Below are positions 34,103 through 42,537 of a stretch of 64,000 bases of DNA, one piece after another (the first letter of the stretch is position 1; each line of letters begins with the position of its first letter). The DNA comes from Anaerobacillus isosaccharinicus (GTDB lineage Bacteria; Bacillota; Bacilli; Bacillales; Anaerobacillaceae). A program made the translations under genes and the position numbers. Below the pieces are notes generated by a model. That model did no database searches and was not told where the DNA came from. It was given only the letters and a program-made list of their open reading frames with translations. The DNA lies in contig NZ_CP063356.1 in the NCBI RefSeq assembly GCF_001866075.3, positions 1,788,164-1,852,163 of the forward strand. The letters are read 5' to 3'.

Positions 34103-35229
34103 TTCGCCCATCAGATCGCGCACTGGCAGTTGAACTCATCCAAGAAGCAAACAATAATGGTGCGCGATTAGCTCTTGCCTGTAAAGAACTGAATATTAGT
34201 GTTCGAACCTATGAACGCTGGGTTTCCGATGGTGGAGTAAAAGAGGATCAACGCCCAATCGTCAGCCGTCCAGAGCCTAAAAATAAATTAACAACAGAAG
34301 AAAAACAGAAAATGTTAGAGATCGTGAAACAGAAAGAATTTGTGGATTTACCACCTTCTCAAATTGTACCAAAATTAGCTGATCAAAGTATTTATATTGC
34401 CTCTGAATCTAGTTTTTATCGAGTATTACGCGAAGAAAATATGCAACATCATCGGGGCAGAAGTAAAAAACCAAAACGGAAATTGCCAGAAAGTTATATG
34501 GCATTGGCTCCAAATCAAGTCTGGACTTGGGATATCACTTGGTTAAAGGGACCGATAAAGGGTTTGTATTTTCGACTCTACTTAATTATCGACATCTTTA
34601 GTAGAAAGATAGTTGCTTGGGAGATATGGGAATCTGAAGAAGCGATTTATGCCGAAGAATTACTAAAAAAAGCAGTTGTGAGTGAGAAAATCAAAGGGAA
34701 ACCGTTGGTCCTACATTCTGATAATGGGAGTCCAATGAAAGCTGCGACTTTTCAAGGTTTACTTGAAAAGCTAGGAATTCAAAGCTCTTATTCAAGGCCG
34801 CGTGTGAGCAACGATAATCCTTATTCTGAAGCGATGTTTCGTACATTGAAATACCGTCCCGAATTTCCGTATAAAGGATTTAAAACACTTGAAGAAGCTC
34901 GCACATGGTCTAACAATTTTGTTCATTGGTACAACTGTGAACACCAGCATAGTGGAATTAAATTCGTCACACCTGACCAATGTCATACTGGTGCTTACCA
35001 CGAGGTTTTGAAAAATAGAAAAGAAGTTTATGAGCAAGCAAAACAAAGAAATCCAGAAAGGTGGACACGTTCTACAAGAGATTGGGATCCTCATCAATTT
35101 GTCACCTTAAATCCTATGAAGGCCGAACTAGAGACAAATTCGAAAAAGAACGATATACAATCAAATGTCGAAAGGGAAAATTCGCAAAGTCCTGTAAAAA
35201 AGCAAGCCATTTTAACCTTCTCAAGATAG
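34099..35229 (+). CDS. IS3-family transposase OrfB, copy 1
   Basis: 376 aa. ATG overlaps the orfA stop (ATGA). An HTH_21-like segment is followed by the rve DDE core: VWTWDITWLKG (first Asp), VLHSDNGSPM (second Asp) and NPYSEAMFRTLKYR (Glu). The C-terminus is 31 residues longer than copy 2 because the stop was lost and replaced downstream. OrfA of the same copy is broken, so activity depends on copy 2. Confidence 0.88.
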   Translation: MIRPSDRALAVELIQEANNNGARLALACKELNISVRTYERWVSDGGVKEDQRPIVSRPEPKNKLTTEEKQKMLEIVKQKEFVDLPPSQIVPKLADQSIYIASESSFYRVLREENMQHHRGRSKKPKRKLPESYMALAPNQVWTWDITWLKGPIKGLYFRLYLIIDIFSRKIVAWEIWESEEAIYAEELLKKAVVSEKIKGKPLVLHSDNGSPMKAATFQGLLEKLGIQSSYSRPRVSNDNPYSEAMFRTLKYRPEFPYKGFKTLEEARTWSNNFVHWYNCEHQHSGIKFVTPDQCHTGAYHEVLKNRKEVYEQAKQRNPERWTRSTRDWDPHQFVTLNPMKAELETNSKKNDIQSNVERENSQSPVKKQAILTFSR

Positions 35230-35433
35230 ATCAGAGCAAGACTCTGTTCTATCTTGAGAAGGCCAGCAAGCGAAGCGCGGTAGTGAAATCAATGGATCAA
35301 ATAATAACACTCTATTAAAAAAGGGAAATGCGACAACTATCTTGACAAACACCGTCACACGGATGATATTGATGAATTAACTTACCTTTGGGAACATTAT
35401 TTACGTCCTTATTATGTTCATCCAGGGGAATAG

Positions 35434-35566
35434 CCAACCTTGTAACGAAAATATACGCTAAGACAATAAAAAAACTGGTTTCTCCAACGCTATGGAAAAA
35501 TCAGTTATATCTTTACTGGTCGCAATTCACTTGGTCTATACCAAATTTTATAAAAAGTATCTTATT
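35434..35566. other. Short non-coding cargo stretch
   Basis: No supported gene. It lies between the Shedu-like remnant and the small membrane gene on the minus strand. Confidence 0.3.
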
Positions 35567-35824
35567 TTATTGTTTATGAATTTTATTTCTTATCTTTATC
35601 TTAGCACCTATTATTGTAAAGAATAAAACAATACTTGCAATCAAAGGAGCTAAATTTAATTTATTGAAATAAACAAATAGAATTAATACTACTGATAATA
35701 AAATAGTCGAATTTATGAATAATTCAAATGAATTGATCTTGTGATTTTTACTTAAAAATTTATAGCCTACCATAATAATAGTAAATATAATTATCGCTAT
35801 AGCTATTTGAAGCACTAAATTCAT
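35567..35824 (-). CDS. Three-helix membrane protein (85 aa)
   Basis: ATG 35824 with AGGGG 9 nt upstream; a GTG at 35833 is inside the RBS area. Three hydrophobic segments (IAIAIIIFTIIMVGYKFL, STILLSVVLILFVYF, PLIASIVLFFTIIG). It is a cargo gene of the Tn7-like element between two IS insertions. Function unknown; it may be half of a toxin-immunity or defence pair, but nothing shows this. Confidence 0.5.
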   Translation of the reverse strand: MNLVLQIAIAIIIFTIIMVGYKFLSKNHKINSFELFINSTILLSVVLILFVYFNKLNLAPLIASIVLFFTIIGAKIKIRNKIHKQ

Positions 35825-35994
35825 TTTAACCACCCCTAGTATTTTATCGTATTGTCAAAACTTTATATAGAAATAGGCTATTAAATCCTAGCTTAGAGGG
35901 CTTTATAAGCAAAAAACTTGCCACCCCCAGAATTCTAAGGTATTAGTGAGGTAACCACACACACACAAATCCCAAAGAAAGAGGAAGTGACAAG

Positions 35995-37428
35995 TTGTTA
36001 CCTCAAATTATAACCTATTTACTTACTTTTATAAACTACCAAGAACAAGTCATTCGAACATTGCTTACCCTACTAATCGGGAAAAGCATGTTTGATAAAC
36101 CGACTGAAGCTCCAGTTAATAAACCTTATCGCAAGCTTCAAGTTGATGATCTACCGATCATTGAAGTTCCCCAAAAACTAGATTTTAGACTTTTATTATC
36201 TGAACACCTGGAGACTAAGGGGAAGCCTCTCAAACCAGTACAAAGACGATCGAAGTCAACACCCGTTCCTTTATCAATGAAATGTCCTACGTGTGGTGCT
36301 CCAGCAGATTACTTGTATGCGAACAATGGAGCGAAAGGACAATATCAATGTAAGGTGTGTTCGTGCCTTTTCAGTGAGAAAAACCGTTATCTCAAGGAAG
36401 CAATCCTGAAATGCCCTCACTGTTCAAAAACACTCGAAAAAGTGAAGGAAAGAAAAGACTTCCATGTGTACAAGTGTAAAAACGACGCTTGTTCTTATTA
36501 CCAACAGAAACGTAATGCGATGACTCAAAAAGAGAAAAATCGGTTCAAAGAAGATCCTCAAGCCTTTAAACTTCGCTATATTTACCGCCAGTTTCACATT
36601 GATTTTCAACCATTAGCGAAGCATTCACCAAAGAGACCGAGAGTTGATCTATCAAGAATTTATGTGTCTCCACATACGCTTGGACTGATTTTGACTTATC
36701 ACGTCAATTATGGACTTTCAGCCCGTAAAACAGCAGCGTTGATGAAAGATGTACATGGTGTATCAATTTCTCATCAAAGCATTTTAAATTACGAAAATAG
36801 TGTGGCATTGTGGTTGAAACCTTATATTGATCACTATCCTTACGAGCTTTCAGATCAATTCTGTGGTGACGAAACATACATCCGCGTAAATGGCCGTTGG
36901 CATTACCTGTTTTTCTTTTTTGATGCCGTGAAGAAAGTCATTCTCTCTTATCCTGTGTCACCCAATCGAGATACAGCTACGGCTATTAAAGCGATAGACG
37001 AAGTGTTGTTAAAGCTTAGGAAAATCCCAGAAAACCTAACTTTCGTTGTCGATGGCAATCCCATTTACTTATTAGCACAACACTTTTTTGCCCAGCATCA
37101 AATCCCGTTTGAGGTGATTCAGGTAATTGGCTTAACCAACGAAGACGAGGTATCAAAGGAATATCGACCTCTCAAACAAATTATCGAGCGGCTAAATCGT
37201 ACCTTTAAAGGAAACTATCGATCCACTCATGGTTTCGGGTCAGAACATGGTTCTGTTTCTTTTGTGACCTTGTTCGTTGCTTACTTTAACTTTCTAAGAC
37301 CACATTCAGCTTTAGAAGGGAAAGTACCAGTAACGCTTCCTGAGCTAGATAAGCTTCCAAACATGCCTGCTAGATGGACAACTCTTATTGGTCTTGCCCA
37401 GGATTGGATAAGTAAGCAAACTGCCTAA
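35995..37428 (+). CDS. DDE transposase with N-terminal zinc ribbons
   Basis: 477 aa from TTG 35995 with AGAGGAAGTG upstream. Zinc ribbons (KCPTCGAPAD, CKVCSC, CPHCSKT, CKNDAC) lie at about 98-165. The DDE core has FCGDETYIRVNGRWHYLFFF (first Asp), VVDGNPIY (second Asp) and LKQIIERLNRTFK (Glu), close to the IS6-like RNase-H superfamily. The terminal repeats are not found by eye. An unusual hairpin follows the gene. Confidence 0.8.
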   Translation: MLPQIITYLLTFINYQEQVIRTLLTLLIGKSMFDKPTEAPVNKPYRKLQVDDLPIIEVPQKLDFRLLLSEHLETKGKPLKPVQRRSKSTPVPLSMKCPTCGAPADYLYANNGAKGQYQCKVCSCLFSEKNRYLKEAILKCPHCSKTLEKVKERKDFHVYKCKNDACSYYQQKRNAMTQKEKNRFKEDPQAFKLRYIYRQFHIDFQPLAKHSPKRPRVDLSRIYVSPHTLGLILTYHVNYGLSARKTAALMKDVHGVSISHQSILNYENSVALWLKPYIDHYPYELSDQFCGDETYIRVNGRWHYLFFFFDAVKKVILSYPVSPNRDTATAIKAIDEVLLKLRKIPENLTFVVDGNPIYLLAQHFFAQHQIPFEVIQVIGLTNEDEVSKEYRPLKQIIERLNRTFKGNYRSTHGFGSEHGSVSFVTLFVAYFNFLRPHSALEGKVPVTLPELDKLPNMPARWTTLIGLAQDWISKQTA

Positions 37429-37432
37429 CTTT

Positions 37433-37620
37433 TGTTTAGCTGAGCCCTTCCTAGCCATCGGCGGAGCGCACTCTTGACAAACCGAACTTGCCAATGGTTT
37501 AAAATGGAAATACCAAGGGCTTATTTAGCTATGCCTTCTTTTGTCCTCTTCGCCCTTGTTAAACCTCTCGCTAAACCATTGGCGTGTTTGTCAAGAGCGA
37601 TGGCGGGTGTCTCAGCTAAC
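37433..37620 (+). repeat. Large imperfect hairpin downstream of the DDE transposase
   Basis: TTTAGCTGAG... at 37433 to ...CCAATGGTTTA at about 37502 is complementary to about 37569-37618 (TAAACCATTGGC ... CTCAGCTAAC), with CTCTTGACAAAC as the strongest matching core. The loop is about 65 nt. It is GC-richer than its surroundings and has no ORF. Either a structured RNA of the IS or a terminal structure. Confidence 0.5.
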
Positions 37621-37758
37621 CAAAATGGTAGTATGTGTCAGAGATCCTTAGTTTTCATAGAACTTTTGACACTACCTATTTTATCCTTAAACCTTCTAGT
37701 GCAATCGTTGAAAAGTGACATGTTATGAATTGTCTTTAATACAAGTTTGATTAACATA

Positions 37759-37803
37759 AAAACAAAAGAAGAAAATGCTATTAAGCTTTTCTTCTTTTGT
37801 TTT
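37759..37803. terminator. Terminator of the minus-strand secreted-protein gene
   Basis: A 17-bp perfect stem (37759-37775 with 37787-37803), rich in A on the 5' arm and T on the 3' arm, 10 bp after the stop codon of the minus-strand gene. Confidence 0.75.
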
Positions 37804-37813
37804 AGATTAGCAA

Positions 37814-38502
37814 TTAACGTCCATTCACAATAACTCCAGGATAAGGCAACCACTGAATTTTAATAGTAACACCACTAGAAGTGATATTACGGTCAATTCT
37901 ATTAGCTACCCAACCATTCCCTACTGCCATAATAGCAGCAGCAGCAGCAGCTATAGTCCCTGGATTTGGCACACTTGATGCAATACCACCTAATAAAGCA
38001 GTAGCAATCCCCCAAGCGCTAGCGTTATCTTCCAATTGATATTGCAATTCACGAGCTTCACGGTTATTGAAAGTAAAAGTATAACCAGTCCACCCGAGGG
38101 CCAATGCATCTGCATATGGATCTGATTGTGCCATATTTTCAATAAAAATATCATCGTTATCAACAACAGTATTTAATATTTCCACATTTTCAATAACAAT
38201 ATCACCGTTATCACCAAGAGAAATTAATCCTTCCTCTACTGTTAAATTTAAGACATCTATTCCATTTAGATAAAATTCATAGATTTCCTCACCAATCTCT
38301 TCCTTAATAGCTACATCTATTTCTAAATATCCTTCATCATTTTTAAATAAATATTTATCAAGGATGTGTAGATTTTCAAATGCCATTTCTTGTAGACTAG
38401 ATGTCTCATCTGTTTTTGTAGCAGCTAGAGTATTAAAAGGTAAAACTGTGAATGCCAATAAGGCAATTAATAAATACAAAATACTTACTTTAATATTTTC
38501 AT
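37814..38502 (-). pseudogene. Secreted Ala/Gly-rich protein gene, broken at its start
   Basis: A 221-aa frame (TTG at 38479) encodes the rest of a signal peptide (YLLIALLAFTVLPF, then TLAA), an acidic body and a C-terminal hydrophobic Ala/Gly segment (ATALLGGIASSVPNPG, AAAAAAIMAVG) as in secreted hydrophobic peptides or bacteriocin-like proteins. The natural ATG at 38502 lies one base out of frame: with one more A in the AAA of ATATTAAAG it would read MKILKVSILYLLIALLAF. IS3-type copy 2 also separates this ATG from its GGAGG RBS. The gene is probably silent. Confidence 0.6.
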
Positions 38503-38581
38503 ATTATCCCCCTGTGTTAGGATAGATGTCGTAAAGGACTTTTAGTGTTATAATTATAAAAAACACAGAGGAGATAACGAC

Positions 38582-39094
38582 ATGAAAGCACAGCCTGGAA
38601 AAACATACTCAAAAGAATTTAAAGAGGCAATAGTTAAACGCATGATGCCACCTAACAACGAACCAGTCAAGTCACTAAGCGAGGAAACAGGCGTAACGGA
38701 AGTCACCTTATATAAATGGCGTAGAGATTCTCGAAGCAACGGTAACGCTACTCCAGGGGATGGACAAGGGTCTGAGAGATGGAACAGCGAAGATAAGTTT
38801 CTAGTTGTGATGGAAACCTACTCTATGAATCAAGCAGAATTAGCAGAGTATTGCCGTAAGAAAGGTTTGTATAAAGAACAGATTGAAGTTTGGAGATCGG
38901 CTTGTTTAAGTGCAAATGGTCGTGAATCTGATCAAACCAAGTTGTTGAGCCAAGAGTTAAAAGAAGAAAAGAAACGCACAAAAACAATAGAGCAGGACTT
39001 AAGAAAAAAGGAGAAAGCGCTTGCCGAAGCAGCAGCGTTATTACTACTTAGAAAAAAGGCCCAAGCGGTCTGGGGGGATCCCGAGGAAGAATGA
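38582..39094 (+). CDS. IS3-type OrfA, copy 2 (intact)
   Basis: 170 aa with RBS AGAGGAGATAACG. An N-terminal helix-turn-helix (EFKEAIVKRM, EETGVTEVTLYKWRRD) and a C-terminal coiled coil ending LRKKAQAVWGDPEEE. It ends with ATGA overlapping orfB. It serves as the DNA-binding partner of the transposase. Confidence 0.82.
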   Translation: MKAQPGKTYSKEFKEAIVKRMMPPNNEPVKSLSEETGVTEVTLYKWRRDSRSNGNATPGDGQGSERWNSEDKFLVVMETYSMNQAELAEYCRKKGLYKEQIEVWRSACLSANGRESDQTKLLSQELKEEKKRTKTIEQDLRKKEKALAEAAALLLLRKKAQAVWGDPEEE

Positions 39095-40128
39095 TTAGCC
39101 CGTCAGATCGCGCATTAGCAGTCGAACTCATCCAAGAAGCCAACCAAAATGGTGCGCGATTGACCGAAGCCTGTAAAGAGTTGAATATAAGTGTACGAAC
39201 ATATGAACGTTGGGTAGCTGATGGCGGAGTCAAGGAGGATCAACGTCCACTTGCCAAACGTCCGGAGCCGAAAAATAAACTAACTCCTGAAGAAAGACAG
39301 GAAATCATTGAAGTAGTTAAGAAAGAAGAGTTTGAGAACTTACCACCTTCTCAAATTGTACCTAAATTGGCGGATCAGTCGATCTATATTGCGTCAGAAT
39401 CTACCTTTTATCGAGTATTGCGAATGGAGTCGATGCAAAACCATCGTGGTAGGAGTAAAAGGCCACAATGGAAATTGCCAGAGAGCTATTTAGCCATAAA
39501 ACCAAATGAAGTGTGGACATGGGACATTACATGGCTTCCGGGTCCTATTAAAGGTGCCTATTTTAGGCTATACATGGTGATTGATATATTTAGTAGAATG
39601 CCAGTTGGTTGGGAAGTGTGGGAACATGAGGATGCCTTGTATGCGGAAGAGTTGATTAAAAAGTCCATTATCAGTGAAAAAATTGCAGGTAAACCGTTAG
39701 TTTTACATTCTGATAACGGAAGCCCAATGAAAGCCGCAACATTTCAGGCGCTATTAGAGAAACTAGGAATTACAAAATCCTATTCAAGACCGCGTGTAAG
39801 TAATGATAATCCTTATTCTGAAGCCATGTTTCGGACGATGAAGTATCGGCCAGAATACCCTCATCAAGGGTTTAAATCACTAGAAGCAGCACGAGAATGG
39901 GCAGGGAAGTTTGTCCGTTGGTATGCTTATGAACATCAGCATAGTGGACTAAACTTTGTAACTCCACATCAATGCCATACAGGGGAATATATCAAAATTC
40001 TTGAGAAGCGAAAAGAAGTCTATGAGCAAGCAAAATCCAAACATCCAGAACGTTGGTCGCGATCAACACGAGATTGGTCTGCTCACAAATCAGTAGCACT
40101 AAATCCAATTAAAGATCAACTAGAATAG
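39091..40128 (+). CDS. IS3-family transposase OrfB, copy 2
   Basis: 345 aa. The HTH part has ISVRTYERWVADGGV; the DDE core has VWTWDITWLPG, LHSDNGSPMK and NPYSEAMFRTMKYR. The frame is intact. Closely related to the copy at 34099 (most segments identical by eye), so both copies derive from one recent family. Confidence 0.9.
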   Translation: MISPSDRALAVELIQEANQNGARLTEACKELNISVRTYERWVADGGVKEDQRPLAKRPEPKNKLTPEERQEIIEVVKKEEFENLPPSQIVPKLADQSIYIASESTFYRVLRMESMQNHRGRSKRPQWKLPESYLAIKPNEVWTWDITWLPGPIKGAYFRLYMVIDIFSRMPVGWEVWEHEDALYAEELIKKSIISEKIAGKPLVLHSDNGSPMKAATFQALLEKLGITKSYSRPRVSNDNPYSEAMFRTMKYRPEYPHQGFKSLEAAREWAGKFVRWYAYEHQHSGLNFVTPHQCHTGEYIKILEKRKEVYEQAKSKHPERWSRSTRDWSAHKSVALNPIKDQLE

Positions 40129-40270
40129 TCAAATATATTACCCTCTTCATCAAGGATTAGTTTGTAAAAGGTAATCTTTGATGAAGAGGCCACCAAGCGA
40201 TAGCGCGGTAGGATTTCGAATAATTTTTTGAAAGTAAAAAAACGACAACTTTCTTGACAAACACCGTTAT

Positions 40271-40808
40271 CCTCCTAATTAAATAAAAATCAACTAGTCA
40301 TTTTATTTTGAAGTAACATCTATGCAAAAAGATTACATTCATGAGGTTTTAAACAGTTTCTACAGGAAAAAATTACCTTATCACTTGCCTTTCTCCTAGT
40401 AATACAATTTTCATCCCCCAGTATACGAGAATATCCCTCGCTATTACTCTTATAAATCAATGACTAGAGACAATTAAAATGTTTTAGAAACTAATATTAC
40501 GTCTAACAATTATCCTTGGCCAAGGCACACTATTAATATACCAGTTATTACCTTTTGTGTAAATAATTATTTTAATAGATGCGGTTTGATTAACATATTT
40601 TTATCTCTTGTTGGCAGTACACCGAAACATGTAAGTATTTTTAAATTAATAGATTTTGAGCGTAATCAAATAAAGTATCGACTGCTTTTGGGACATAAAC
40701 ACTACCATGAGTAACTATTTTATGAGGAAAAGTAGTTTTCTATATTTATCCTTTACAATTATTGACGAACTTGATAAGCTAAAAGTAATAAAATTATCTA
40801 TGATAGGG
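40271..40808. other. Non-coding cargo stretch
   Basis: It begins with the displaced RBS and upstream region of the secreted-protein gene (TCCTCC at 40270-40275 on this strand). The rest shows no ORF longer than a few dozen codons. A 24-codon frame at about 40322 has no RBS. Confidence 0.35.
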
Positions 40809-40861
40809 AAATCCCCACAAACCATGCATATATCTTATATGCAGCTTTGTGGGGATTTTTA
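40809..40861. terminator. Strong intrinsic terminator
   Basis: Arms AAATCCCCACAAA (40809-40821) and TTTGTGGGGATTT (40846-40858) enclose an inner GCATAT/ATATGC stem; a T-run follows. No gene is evident directly upstream, so the gene it served may be lost. Confidence 0.8.
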
Positions 40862-40993
40862 GTTTAGTAGATCAGATAAAGAATTGCCCTCCTAATTACA
40901 TTCGTATTTGATCTGTAAAAGTTCTTATAATTTTGTTTTCAACTTTGCGTTAATTATAACGTAATAAAATTACATAATAAAAAGGAGAATACT

Positions 40994-41284
40994 ATGAGCG
41001 AGCAAGCAAATGAGCAAGTCGTAACACATGTAGTTGTACAACAACAAGAAGGGAACGGTATGGCAACTGCCGGTTTAGTATTAGGTATTATTGGTGTAGT
41101 ATTAAATTTTATTCCATTTCTTCCTTATATTTTAGGGGGATTAGCAATTATTTTTGGTGTAGTGGGAATGAAAAAGCCAATTAAAAAGGGCGTAGCAAAA
41201 GCTGGATTGATTTTAGGTATCGTAACCATTGCTCTAAAGATTTCTTTCTGGCTGTTTTTAAGTGCTCTGTTCTCAGGGTATTAA
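40994..41284 (+). CDS. DUF4190-type membrane protein
   Basis: 96 aa with RBS AAAAAGGAG. A polar start is followed by two membrane helices (TAGLVLGIIGVVLNFIPFLP and KAGLILGIVTIALKISFWL) separated by MKKPIKKG; the repeated AGLxLGI pattern is the DUF4190 signature. Role unknown; these proteins are common in Firmicutes. Confidence 0.7.
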   Translation: MSEQANEQVVTHVVVQQQEGNGMATAGLVLGIIGVVLNFIPFLPYILGGLAIIFGVVGMKKPIKKGVAKAGLILGIVTIALKISFWLFLSALFSGY

Positions 41285-41373
41285 CTCAACAACTGTCCCT
41301 TGTCTTAGTGGCAAGGGATTATTTAGTGAACGGAACGCTAAAAATTGAAAACTATTAAAAGGAGATTTGTATT

Positions 41374-41733
41374 ATGAAAAAAATTCTATTATCTTCAATG
41401 ATTATATTCTTTTGCTTAGTTACATTTAATCCAATGGCAGGAGCTTCTTCCCCAATATATACTCAATTAAATCCCTACATTGTGGAAGAGGGTAAATCCT
41501 ATATTCAGTATTTTTTCCTTGATTCATTCAATCTAGAAATGGAACCATATGGTGATCGAAACTTCTTTAAAATCTCTGACGGTGAAAAAGAATTTTATTT
41601 AGATGATTATATTATTTTAGAAGATGGGTTACTATTACTTCCTGTTCGTAGTATCTTAGAATACTTTGATTATACAGTTTCTTGGAATAGCCAGACTAAA
41701 CATGTTGAGTTTGTTTCTTATAACTTTAAGTAA
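41374..41733 (+). CDS. Secreted copper-amine-oxidase-N-like domain protein
   Basis: 119 aa with RBS AAAAGGAG. Sec signal peptide (MKKILLSSMIIFFCLVTF, cut near AGASS) followed by a short body whose end (LLLPVRSILEYFDYTVSWN, then KHVEFV) is the repeat seen in copper amine oxidase N-terminal and stalk-type domains of Bacillus cell-surface proteins. Probably extracellular. It may form an operon with the DUF4190 gene. Confidence 0.65.
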   Translation: MKKILLSSMIIFFCLVTFNPMAGASSPIYTQLNPYIVEEGKSYIQYFFLDSFNLEMEPYGDRNFFKISDGEKEFYLDDYIILEDGLLLLPVRSILEYFDYTVSWNSQTKHVEFVSYNFK

Positions 41734-41945
41734 AGCTCATTTGTAAGGATTTGCTGATGAATGTCTTCTACCTTTTGATAACGTGATATAATCGTAGTTT
41801 CCATTGCAAGAACAACATCCTTCATTCTGCTAGACTTAAAGTGAGCATCTTTTTTTAGCCAATAGAGAGAATGTTTAATTATAACGAAAAACATAGTGAC
41901 AAGGGCACCAAGTAGTTTCAACTCTTTTTCATTCCTTTCAATCAC
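41718..41945 (-). CDS. Small helical protein with one hydrophobic segment
   Basis: 75 aa from GTG 41945, with AAGGAG only 1-2 nt upstream (unusually close). It overlaps the 3' end of the convergent secreted-protein gene by 16 bp. Hydrophobic stretch LLGALVTMFFVIIKHSLYW, then a charged helical tail. Weak support; it may be a fragment. Confidence 0.35.
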   Translation of the reverse strand: MIERNEKELKLLGALVTMFFVIIKHSLYWLKKDAHFKSSRMKDVVLAMETTIISRYQKVEDIHQQILTNELYLKL

Positions 41946-41961
41946 TCTCCTTTTTTAATAT

Positions 41962-42129
41962 CTACATCAATTCAATCTGCAACTGTAACAAAATAGATCG
42001 AATTTTTAACTCTTTTTGTAGCACGTACTGCTCTTTTGTTAAGAACCGTTTGTACTTTGCGATAAGCTTTCCGTGTTCATTTTTAATCCCTTCATACCGC
42101 TCTTGCTGACAACTTAGATCAGCAATCAA
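41962..42129 (-). CDS. Possible 55-aa coiled-coil protein
   Basis: TTG start with AAAGG 8 nt upstream. The product reads as an uninterrupted charged coiled coil (CQQERYEGIKNEHGKLIAKY, KEQYVLQKELKIRSILLQL). It lies 16 bp upstream of the minus-strand gene ending at 41718, so the two may be one operon or one broken gene. Confidence 0.35.
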   Translation of the reverse strand: MIADLSCQQERYEGIKNEHGKLIAKYKRFLTKEQYVLQKELKIRSILLQLQIELM

Positions 42130-42172
42130 ATTCTTGCCTTTAAAGATTCAATTGGAAACAACTGAGACCAAA

Positions 42173-42256
42173 ATGTCTGAAGACAAGCGTCAAACATTAA
42201 TTAGAGAAAGAGATTATCTTTATAGAGAAATCGACTGTATCCGTGAAAGATTTTAG
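42173..42256 (+). CDS. Possible 27-aa fragment
   Basis: ATG 42173 without a clear RBS. The sequence KRQTLIRERDYLYREIDCIR is coding-like and charged. It may be the tail of a degraded gene ahead of the methyltransferase. Confidence 0.25.
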   Translation: MSEDKRQTLIRERDYLYREIDCIRERF

Positions 42257-42537
42257 GAGAGTGAACGCAAATGTATCTTAATCTAACGTCAAGGATTTTT
42301 CTCCCACCGCTGAAGGTGAGGTGCGAAAGAGGAATGTACGTCAAAAGATCATTTAGGGGATTTATTTGAAGATACGTACATTTAAGGGTTCATTGTTAAC
42401 CACCTCTAGCTGAACTCCCGATTAGGGAACAAGTAGCGATCATCGTTTCCCTTATTTATAACAAATGATGATTGAAGAAACAAAGATCTTCCCCTGTTTC
42501 CGTTTTTGAATTTAAAACGGAAAAGGAGAGGAATCCA
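42257..42537 (+). other. Leader of the adenine methyltransferase gene
   Basis: Contains short dyads (for example CCTGTTTCCGTTTT with AAAACGGAAAAGG at 42491-42528, the second arm holding the gene's RBS). No supported ORF. Confidence 0.3.

Larger units (their letters stand above)
33516..35358 (+). mobile_element. IS3-type element copy 1, CAC duplication
   Basis: Element 33519-35355 (1837 bp). The left end CCCCCTCTGTTAGGATAG and right end ...CTATCTTGACAAACACCGT are imperfect inverted relatives and match copy 2 at 38508-40267. CAC flanks both sides. OrfA has a nonsense codon; orfB is intact. Confidence 0.75.
33117..35433 (+). pseudogene. Shedu/DUF4263-like defence gene remnant split by an IS
   Basis: ATG 33117 with GGGAGGAG. 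The first 125 residues (RINKFREYPKAARHYSTLFP, then INERQILNFINNN, then FGHHDAYLFKEFSLGTS) look like the N-terminal half of DUF4263/Shedu nuclease proteins, up to the beginning of the catalytic core. The IS3-type element inserted at 33519 with CAC duplication. Joining over it (33518 to 35359) stays in frame but ends after 24 residues at TAG 35431-35433 (about 158 aa), without the later nuclease residues. So the gene was probably already truncated before the IS arrived. Confidence 0.5.
38505..40270 (+). mobile_element. IS3-type element copy 2, TAT duplication
   Basis: Element 38508-40267 (1760 bp), ends as in copy 1, with TAT at 38505-38507 and 40268-40270. Both ORFs are intact, so this copy can be autonomous. 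The insertion lies between the RBS and start codon of the minus-strand gene. Confidence 0.8.
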
